Shown: positions 1 to 4,110 of the stretch, in pieces | Numbering within the stretch: position 1 is the stretch's first letter | Layout: every line of letters begins with the position of its first letter | Assembly: GCA_046728935.1 (NCBI GenBank) | Contig: JBKPFS010000011.1 | Span: forward strand, 1 to 6,932 | DNA: 6,932 nucleotides | Source of the DNA: DATAFO01 sp046728935 | GTDB lineage: Bacteria; Actinomycetota; Thermoleophilia; Solirubrobacterales; 70-9 | Direction of reading: 5' to 3' | Notes under the pieces: model-generated | What the model saw: the letters and a program-made list of their open reading frames with translations, nothing else | Database searches by the model: none | What the model was told of the DNA's origin: nothing | Program-made: the position numbers and the translations under genes

Positions 1-250
1 CCTCCACCTCCTCGGCCGCCTGGGCCTCCGCCTCCTCCTTCGCCGCCGCCTCGATCTCTGCCTCGATCTCGTCGCGCAGGTCGGCGCCAGCCTCCTCGGC
101 GCCCTCCTCGGCGCTGAGCTCGTGGCGGCGGCGAAACTCGCGCAGCTCCGAGGTCGAGACCTCGAGCTGGTGCGCGATCCAGGCGTCCGTTCGGCCCTGT
201 CGGACCCAGGCGCGTATCTGGTTCAGTTGCGAGCGAAGCGGCTTCGCCAT
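1..250 (-). CDS. Helix-turn-helix-like protein with acidic Ala/Glu tail (C-terminus cut off)
   Basis: An open frame runs leftward from an ATG at 248-250 to the window edge without a stop, so about 83 residues are visible and the C-terminus is missing. Residues 1-45 (MAKPLRSQLNQIRAWVRQG, then a TDAWIAHQLEV segment, then STSELREFRRRHEL) look like three short helices with a turn. The pattern matches small helix-turn-helix folds that recognise DNA: a glycine after helix 1, IA in helix 2, and Ser before helix 3. From about residue 46 the chain becomes almost entirely Glu, Ala and Asp, likely a flexible or helical acidic linker. Only a weak GGAA lies upstream as a ribosome site. The gene is divergent from csrA across a 125-bp gap. 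I do not recognise a named family. A regulator or nucleic-acid-associated protein is the best guess from the N-terminus. Confidence 0.72.
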   Translation of the reverse strand, partial: MAKPLRSQLNQIRAWVRQGRTDAWIAHQLEVSTSELREFRRRHELSAEEGAEEAGADLRDEIEAEIEAAAKEEAEAQAAEEVE

Positions 251-355
251 CGGGGCAATTTCCGGCCTACGGGCGGGCGATACTAACGAAGGGGGTGGCG
301 CGGCCCCGGCGCAACGGGTACCCTGGGGAGGCCTGTTAGGGGGCAACCACGCGCC

Positions 356-379
356 GCAGCTCGAATGGAGGCGAGATGC
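356..379 (+). promoter_or_regulatory. csrA leader hairpin with Shine-Dalgarno GGA in the loop (putative CsrA autoregulatory site)
   Basis: CTCG (360-363) pairs with CGAG (372-375), leaving the eight-base loop AATGGAGG (364-371). After one mismatch, 356-358 can pair with 377-379, so the start codon lies in the stem. The loop holds ATGGA (365-369), a match to the ANGGA core that CsrA-family proteins recognise, and it is also the GGAGG ribosome site four bases before the csrA ATG. GGA in a hairpin loop over the ribosome site is the known arrangement of CsrA-repressed mRNAs, including csrA itself in Escherichia coli. The structure is seen in the sequence; the regulation is inferred. Confidence 0.5.
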
Positions 380-609
380 TGGTCCTTACCCGTAAGACCG
401 ACCAGAGCATCATGATCGGGGACGACATCGAAGTCTCGGTGCTTGCCGTTTCGCGGGACAAGATCCGCCTTGGGGTCACCGCTCCGCGCGACGTGCCCGT
501 GTTCAGAAAGGAGGTCTACCTCTCGATCAAGGGCGAGGACGGCGGTGGGGAGGCCAAGGGCCTCGGGGCCGTAGAGGACGCGCTCGACGAACTCACGCAA
601 AAGGAGTAA
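376..609 (+). CDS. csrA: Carbon storage regulator CsrA (RsmA-type mRNA-binding translational regulator)
   Basis: The 77-residue product begins MLVLTRKTDQSIMIGDDIEV and continues through RLGVTAPRDVPVFRKEVYL, the full CsrA signature. CsrA is a small beta-sheet homodimer that binds GGA motifs in mRNA leaders and blocks or alters translation and stability. The key RNA-contact residues are present: Leu4 in the first strand and Arg44 in the VFRKEVY segment (His43 of E. coli is Phe here). The protein is longer than the 61-residue E. coli form, with an acidic, Gly-rich tail from about residue 52. The ATG at 376 has GGAGG four bases upstream and matches the family N-terminus exactly. No fliW, the usual neighbour encoding a CsrA antagonist in flagellar operons, is visible, and no flagellar gene is nearby. 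A leader hairpin suggests self-control. CsrA is absent from model actinobacteria such as Streptomyces and Mycobacterium, which makes this lineage informative. Confidence 0.96.
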   Translation: MLVLTRKTDQSIMIGDDIEVSVLAVSRDKIRLGVTAPRDVPVFRKEVYLSIKGEDGGGEAKGLGAVEDALDELTQKE

Positions 610-633
610 GCCGTTAGTTAAGGTTCCTTCACC

Positions 634-873
634 ATGAGGATGCGGCAGAGCATGAGCGACTTCGAGGTCGCCTTCGAACAGGAGTCGGCGCTCGAGCGTC
701 GCCGGCGCAAGCAGCTGGGCCAACGCGCCGTCGCCCGCTCCAAGGCTCGCCGCATCCAGCGCACCGAGCAGCGGGGCAACATCGGCTTCGGTGCCCTGCT
801 GATCGCGCTCACGACCACGGTCATCGTCGTCACGATCGTGATGTTCGAGACCCTGGCCTGGTTGATGAGCTAG
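634..873 (+). CDS. Small basic single-span membrane protein, function unknown
   Basis: This 79-residue frame follows csrA by 24 bases on the same strand and probably shares its transcript. Its N-terminal half is highly charged, with acidic residues in SDFEVAFEQESALE followed by a strongly basic run of Arg and Lys (about residues 20-47). The C-terminal part, from about residue 50, is one hydrophobic segment (GALLIALTTTVIVVTIVMF) ending WLMS. By the positive-inside rule the basic half should face the cytoplasm. ATG codons at 634, 640 and 652 are all possible. The first has AAGG at ten bases, and the third (MSDFEVAFEQ, 73 residues) has GAGGA at eleven bases, so the start is uncertain. I recognise no family. 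The basic tail could bind RNA, DNA or lipid, but nothing proves it. Confidence 0.75.
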   Translation: MRMRQSMSDFEVAFEQESALERRRRKQLGQRAVARSKARRIQRTEQRGNIGFGALLIALTTTVIVVTIVMFETLAWLMS

Positions 874-890
874 CGCCGCGCCGGGCGGCG
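874..890. terminator. GC hairpin between convergent genes, putative bidirectional terminator
   Basis: CGCCGC (874-879) pairs perfectly with GCGGCG (885-890) around a five-base loop. The hairpin starts on the base after the small membrane protein's stop and ends one base before the nuclease gene's stop on the other strand. It lies exactly where both converging transcripts must end. It has no U-tract, as is common for hairpin terminators in high-GC actinobacteria, and in such GC-rich DNA a six-bp stem alone is weak evidence. The position is the stronger argument. Confidence 0.5.
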
Positions 891-891
891 A

Positions 892-1422
892 CTACGTACC
901 GCAGGCGCCCCAGAGGCCGCGGCCCGCGTCGCCCGCCGCCCGCTCGAGGCGGTCGAAGAGCCCCGCGTACCGGTCGTTGGGCGGGATCGTGAGCGTGCGT
1001 GCGTAGCCACGGCGGACCAGCGCCGCGTTGACGAACCGCTTGCCGACGTAGACGTAGGCGAGCAGGCGCCCGTAGACATCGCGGCGCTCGGCGTCGAAGA
1101 CCAGCTCCACCCGCCTGCCCGCGACCAGCGACTCGTTGAAGTGGCTCGCCCGCTTCGCGTAGCACTGCACCGGGGTGTCGGGCTTCACGGACTCCGGCGT
1201 GTCTACGCCGATGTAGCGGACGTCCTCCTCCTCGCCGTCTAGCGCGACCTCGATCGTGTCGCCGTCGACCACGCGCACCGCCGTGGCCTCGACGCGCGGC
1301 TTCGACTCCGCGGGACCCTCCTCGCGGGTGGGCTCGTTATCCCCGCCGGTCACGAGGACGACGACGAGGATCACCAGCACGACGATTGCGCCCAGGCTCG
1401 GGCCGCGGGCTCCGAATCGCAT
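892..1422 (-). CDS. Membrane-anchored thermonuclease (staphylococcal nuclease-like, SNase/TNase domain)
   Basis: The 176-residue product has an N-terminal hydrophobic segment (residues 11-25), a charged linker to about residue 43, and then an SNase domain to the end. The family is Ca2+-dependent nucleases that cut DNA and RNA. Active-site elements are intact: VVDGDT at 51-56 (Asp53 and Asp55), Arg69 in RYIGVDTPE (Asp74, Thr75, Glu77), and Arg119 in DVYGR. These correspond to Asp19/Asp21, Arg35, Asp40, Thr41, Glu43 and Arg87 of the staphylococcal enzyme. FVNAALVRRGYAR and the closing GRGLWGAC are also typical. Cys87 and Cys174 could form a disulfide outside the cell. There is no lipobox, so this looks like a signal anchor or uncleaved signal. 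ATG 1422 is preferred over an in-frame TTG at 1437 because GGAGA lies eight bases before the ATG. It may degrade extracellular DNA for nutrients or competition. Substrate preference cannot be read from sequence. Confidence 0.93.
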   Translation of the reverse strand: MRFGARGPSLGAIVVLVILVVVLVTGGDNEPTREEGPAESKPRVEATAVRVVDGDTIEVALDGEEEDVRYIGVDTPESVKPDTPVQCYAKRASHFNESLVAGRRVELVFDAERRDVYGRLLAYVYVGKRFVNAALVRRGYARTLTIPPNDRYAGLFDRLERAAGDAGRGLWGACGT

Positions 1423-1506
1423 GGACGCAGTCTCCAAGCCCGCACGGCGTCCCGGCGCCCCGCCGCGGGCAGGGCCGACGCTGGCTGCTCTCGGCGGTGG
1501 GCGGGC

Positions 1507-2205
1507 TCAGCGGGCGACCGGGGGGCGGCGGAAGCGACCTGTCGGGCGCGGCGCCTCGTCGTCGCGCTCGTAGGGGTCGCTATCCGCCACGCTCCGCCGG
1601 TACTCCTCCGCGGTCGCGGGCAGCCATGCCGGCTCCGGGGCGGGAGCCGGTCGCTGCTCCCTGACCGTGTACCCAGCGGCGTCGACCCGGCGATGGTATT
1701 GCTCGCCGGCCTTGCCGCCTGCGATCGCCGCTAGCAGGCTGCCGAGCAGAACGGCGGCGAGCAGGATCGCGCCTCCGGTGGTCACGTCGCCCTCGTCGAC
1801 GGGGATTCGAGGCAGGTCGAGGTCGGCGAAGAGGTTGTACTCCTCACCGGCGATCGCGCCGGCCGCGGCCAGCACGACGGCGGTGGCGATGCCCCAGGCC
1901 CAGACCCCGAAGCCCTGACGGGCGCCATCGAAGCGGGACATCCGCCCGGCGACGTAGCCGGCCGCGAAGTAGGCGATCAGCGTGACGCCGAAGAGGGCGA
2001 TCCCGCCGACGATCCCGATCGTGTCGGTCTTGGCGATCGCCTCCACCCCCGTGTCGATCTCGGTGAGCGCGATCGCCGCGCCGGCGGCGCTGACGAGCGC
2101 GGTGAGCAGCGCTGCGATGCCTATCGCCACCAACCAGCCGAAGAACGCCGCTCCCCAGTTGATGCCCCCGAAACGCTCGCGCTGGCCCGCCTCGGCGTAA
2201 TCCAT
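1507..2205 (-). CDS. Four-span integral membrane protein with charged cytoplasmic tail, function unknown
   Basis: The 232-residue product starts MDYAEAGQRERFGGINWGAAFFGW. Hydrophobic segments lie at about residues 17-47, 62-86, 97-119 and 144-165, giving four likely membrane spans with both ends inside. Gly-rich motifs stand out: GGINWGAAFFGW at the first span and AAGYVAGRMSRFDGARQGFGVW between spans two and three. The last 65 residues are a Pro-rich, Arg/Asp/Glu-rich soluble tail. The overall plan resembles small YrzE/TIGR04086-like four-helix membrane proteins, but that likeness is weak and I assign no function. The start is firm: GGAGG lies six bases before the ATG. It is transcribed leftward toward the nuclease gene with an 84-bp gap, and could share a transcript with it. 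That gap holds the nuclease ribosome site and no other clear signal. Confidence 0.85.
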   Translation of the reverse strand: MDYAEAGQRERFGGINWGAAFFGWLVAIGIAALLTALVSAAGAAIALTEIDTGVEAIAKTDTIGIVGGIALFGVTLIAYFAAGYVAGRMSRFDGARQGFGVWAWGIATAVVLAAAGAIAGEEYNLFADLDLPRIPVDEGDVTTGGAILLAAVLLGSLLAAIAGGKAGEQYHRRVDAAGYTVREQRPAPAPEPAWLPATAEEYRRSVADSDPYERDDEAPRPTGRFRRPPVAR

Positions 2206-2224
2206 TCGTCGCCTCCGATCGAAT
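2204..2224 (-). promoter_or_regulatory. Hairpin over the start codon of the four-span membrane protein gene
   Basis: Read on the minus strand, ATTCG (2224-2220) pairs with CGAAT (2208-2204), leaving an eleven-base loop that contains the GGAGG ribosome site. Two bases of the start codon are in the stem. Such a fold could mask initiation and make translation depend on temperature, a protein or an RNA. It is only five base pairs, so chance is quite possible. It resembles the csrA leader layout, but the loop lacks a full ANGGA motif (it reads TCGGA). Confidence 0.25.
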
Positions 2225-2288
2225 CCGTTCGCGGCTCATCTACCCATGGCCCGGCCACGGAAACAGGCGCGTCGCCCGGGGCGAAGTG

Positions 2289-2310
2289 CGGCCGCTGACG
2301 CGGGCGGCCG
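2289..2310 (-). terminator. GC hairpin downstream of the DUF2090 gene, putative terminator
   Basis: CGGCCGC and GCGGCCG form a perfect seven-bp stem (2289-2295 with 2304-2310) around an eight-base loop, beginning 15 bases after the DUF2090 stop codon. No U-tract follows. It fits an actinobacterial-style terminator and would split the leftward genes into separate transcripts, leaving the membrane protein with its own promoter in the 120-bp gap. The stem arms are near-palindromic, so other pairings are possible. Confidence 0.45.
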
Positions 2311-2325
2311 GGCTGCGATGTCGCC

Positions 2326-3246
2326 CTAGGCGCCGCCGCCGTCCCGGTAGACCGAGACGAAGCTGCGGTAGGTCTCGGCGATCTGCGCGGCAGCGGGCTC
2401 GCGCTCGAGATCGCCCGCCAGGAATCCCGAGAGTGCGTCGCCCCAGATCGAGCGGCCGATCGCGAAGCCGATGTAGCCGTCCACGCCCGCCGCGGCGCGC
2501 AGCCAGCCGTTGACCTGCTCCCGGTCGGCGCCGCGGCCGAGCACCACGCAGCTGACCGTGTCGCGGCCGTCCGTGCGGCACTGGGCGACGACCCGCTCGC
2601 AATCCTCCGTGCGGTCGAGGCCCTCGATCTTCCACACGTCCGGATCAACCCCGGCCTCCTGGAGCTCAGCGATCGCCCGCACCATCAGCTCGGGCCGCAG
2701 CTCCGCGTCATAGCGGGCCGTATCCCCGTCGACCGATTCCAGCTGGCCCTCCTCTGCGGGGACTAGGAGCTCGAACAGGAAGCGGCGCCCGCGCTCGGCG
2801 AGCCACTCCGAGAGGGTCCGCAGACGCTCGGCCTGGCGCCGGTTCATCTCCGCGTCGCCGTCGGGGTTGTAGCGGACCAGCACCTTGCTGAAGTCCGGGT
2901 CGAACTTCTCGATGTGCTCGCCGAAGTCGTCGCCGTACTCGAAGTCGTACTCCGCCTGGCCGCTCTTCTCGGTCGGCATCGCGAGCTTCATCCCCGCCCC
3001 CTTGATCATCTCCGGGATTCCGTTCGGCGAGCCGAACTGCTCGTCGACCAGCCCCCCGGCGGCGGACGAATCCGCGCCATCGGAGACGGCCTTCTCCAGG
3101 CCCTCATAGACGAGCAGCTTGCCGTCGGAGATCCGCTGCGTGTCCTCGGGGGTGAGATTGCCCTCGATCCCGAACCACTTCTTCTGAAACGAGCCGCGGT
3201 GGTCGAAGGCGAGGATGAACAGGGTGTCCTGGTATCCGGTTGGCAT
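2326..3246 (-). CDS. Stand-alone DUF2090 protein, IolC/IolJ-like TIM-barrel aldolase
   Basis: The 306-residue product matches the DUF2090 domain, which in many bacteria is fused behind the IolC kinase of myo-inositol breakdown and is related to 2-deoxy-5-keto-gluconate-6-phosphate aldolase. Recognisable blocks in order are LFILAFDHRGSFQKK (residues 9-23), a conserved LVDEQFG (66-72), KLAMPTEKSG (87-96), KVLVRYNPDGD (121-131), FLFELLVP (156-163), DVWKIEGL (203-210, with Lys206 a candidate Schiff-base lysine) and GYIGFAIGRSIW (257-268, a likely phosphate-binding end). These fit a (beta/alpha)8 class I aldolase-like fold. No kinase domain and no other inositol gene is adjacent, so the substrate is open. 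ATG 3246 is chosen over an in-frame GTG at 3288, because the extra 14 residues are not family-like and lack a ribosome site. Only a weak AGG precedes the ATG. The gene is divergent from the DJ-1 gene. Confidence 0.85.
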   Translation of the reverse strand: MPTGYQDTLFILAFDHRGSFQKKWFGIEGNLTPEDTQRISDGKLLVYEGLEKAVSDGADSSAAGGLVDEQFGSPNGIPEMIKGAGMKLAMPTEKSGQAEYDFEYGDDFGEHIEKFDPDFSKVLVRYNPDGDAEMNRRQAERLRTLSEWLAERGRRFLFELLVPAEEGQLESVDGDTARYDAELRPELMVRAIAELQEAGVDPDVWKIEGLDRTEDCERVVAQCRTDGRDTVSCVVLGRGADREQVNGWLRAAAGVDGYIGFAIGRSIWGDALSGFLAGDLEREPAAAQIAETYRSFVSVYRDGGGA

Positions 3247-3371
3247 GGGCGGGAACCTAGATGATCGAATCCGGATCCGCGTGCCCACGGGGGCGCGCCA
3301 GGCCGAGCTGGGCGGGCACGGTGACCGCAGAGGATCGCCTCGTGCTCGCCCGCCAGTTGCTCGAACGTCTT

Positions 3372-3403
3372 GCAGGGCTTCGTGTCGGGCCCGCAGGGCT
3401 TCG
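3372..3403. repeat. Two 11-bp direct repeats with 21-bp period, candidate regulator binding site
   Basis: GCAGGGCTTCG occurs at 3372-3382 and again at 3393-3403, exact in both copies. The 21-bp centre-to-centre distance equals two helical turns, so both copies face the same side of the DNA. They lie about 65-95 bases before the DJ-1/PfpI start codon, where an activator or repressor would bind. The repeat is certain; the role is inference. Confidence 0.4.
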
Positions 3404-3454
3404 AGCAGGTGGCGCTAGTCTAGCCAGCGGACGCCTGCAAAACGGGCACGACAC

Positions 3455-3461
3455 AAGGAGG
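3455..3461 (+). promoter_or_regulatory. Strong ribosome binding site that fixes the DJ-1/PfpI start
   Basis: AAGGAGG lies six bases before ATG 3468, the best Shine-Dalgarno match in the window. It sets the start against an in-frame alternative some 200 bases upstream. The surrounding ACAAGGA (3453-3459) also matches the core of the CsrA consensus, and CGGG (3443-3446) can pair with CCCG (3464-3467) to loop it out, so CsrA control is possible but unproven. Confidence 0.75.
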
Positions 3462-3467
3462 AACCCG

Positions 3468-4061
3468 ATGCCCAAGGTCCTGCTGCTCACCGGCGACGCC
3501 GCCGAGTCCCTGGAGGTGATGTACCCGTACCAGCGCCTGCTCGAGGAGGGCTACGAGGTCGACATCGCGGCGCCGGAACGCAAGAAGCTTCGCTTCGTCG
3601 TCCACGACTTCGAGGACGGCTACGACACCTACACCGAGAAGCCCGGCTACAGCTGGGAGGCCGACGTCGCCTTCGCCGACGTCGATCCCGCCGACTACGC
3701 CGCGCTGGTGATCCCCGGCGGGCGCGCGCCCGAGTACATCCGCAACGACGACGACGCCAAGCGGATCATCCGCCACTTCTTCGAGGGTGAGAAGCCAGTC
3801 GCCCAGCTCTGCCACGCGCCGCTCGCGCTGGCCGCCGCCGGCGTCCTCGAGGGCCGGCGCTCGGCGGCCTATCCCGAGCTCGCGGTCGACGTCGAAACGG
3901 CGGGTGGCGAGTTCGTCGACGGCGCCGGCGTGGTCGACGGCGTGATGGTCTCCGGCCGCGCCTGGCCGGACCATCCCGAGTGGATGCGGGAGTTCATCCG
4001 CCTCCTGCGTGAGCACGCGCCGGCCGAGAGCGGCGCCGAGGCTGTCGGGGCGTCGGCCTAG
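3468..4061 (+). CDS. DJ-1/PfpI-family protein (class I glutamine amidotransferase-like; protease/glyoxalase/deglycase type)
   Basis: The 197-residue product has the flavodoxin-like fold pattern of the DJ-1/PfpI superfamily: MPKVLLLTGD at the start, LEVMYPYQRLLEEGYEVDIAAP (residues 15-36), YAALVIPGGRAPEYI (77-91) and PVAQLCHAPLALAAAG (110-125). Cys115 followed by His116 at the nucleophile elbow, with Glu16, matches the PfpI catalytic Cys-His and the conserved acidic residue. Members act as intracellular proteases, glutathione-independent glyoxalases on methylglyoxal or glyoxal, or protein repair factors; sequence alone does not choose between these. Residues 37-70 carry an insertion rich in Asp, Tyr and Glu (HDFEDGYDTYTEKPGYSW), seen in a PfpI-like subgroup. 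SGRAWPDHPEWMREF near the C-terminus takes the usual strand-helix position. The next gene's reading frame extends back into this one by 53 bases, so the two are likely co-transcribed. Confidence 0.92.
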   Translation: MPKVLLLTGDAAESLEVMYPYQRLLEEGYEVDIAAPERKKLRFVVHDFEDGYDTYTEKPGYSWEADVAFADVDPADYAALVIPGGRAPEYIRNDDDAKRIIRHFFEGEKPVAQLCHAPLALAAAGVLEGRRSAAYPELAVDVETAGGEFVDGAGVVDGVMVSGRAWPDHPEWMREFIRLLREHAPAESGAEAVGASA

Positions 4062-4110
4062 CGCGGGCGGGCCACCCCGACGCCGCGAGCCCCACTCCAA
4101 CCCGGACGAC

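Larger units (their letters stand above)
3247..3467. promoter_or_regulatory. Divergent intergenic region between the DUF2090 and DJ-1/PfpI genes
   Basis: This 221-bp stretch must hold the promoters for both outward genes. I find no convincing -35/-10 pair. TAGTCT at 3416-3421 fits the TAnnnT form of an actinobacterial -10 for the rightward gene, but has no good -35 at normal spacing. The rightward gene's frame stays open back to 3261, but this part lacks family similarity, and a strong ribosome site at 3455-3461 argues it is not coding. A spaced 11-bp direct repeat lies inside and is listed separately. Confidence 0.5.

Noticed and set aside
1..120. CTCCTC/GCC-rich repetitive stretch as a possible DNA repeat
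   Set aside because: It is explained by Glu/Ala codons (GAG, GCC, GCG) of the left-edge protein; no fixed unit length is seen.
280..285. TAGTAT on the minus strand as a -10 box for the left-edge gene
   Set aside because: It fits TAnnnT and lies about 30 bases before the start, but no -35-like sequence is found at 16-18 bases. Not strong enough to list as a feature.
316..324. GGGTACCC palindrome and TACCCT as an operator or -10 for csrA
   Set aside because: An eight-base palindrome is expected by chance at this scale and no matching -35 is present. The csrA promoter stays unassigned.
1423..1437. TTG start for the nuclease, adding five residues
   Set aside because: The GGAGA ribosome site is only correctly spaced for ATG 1422, and it lies inside the proposed extension.
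1423..1506. Terminator between the membrane protein and nuclease genes
   Set aside because: Several short GC complementarities exist but no stem stands out, so read-through from one gene to the next remains possible.
2243..2260. Imperfect hairpin CCCATGGCC/GGCCACGG in the 120-bp gap
   Set aside because: It has an internal mismatch and a very tight loop; the stem at 2289-2310 is the better terminator candidate.
3261..3467. N-terminal extension of the DJ-1/PfpI frame
   Set aside because: AAGGAGG six bases before ATG 3468 and the family-typical start MPKVLLLTGD fix the start. The extension is low-complexity Arg/Ala/Gly and lies in the divergent promoter region.
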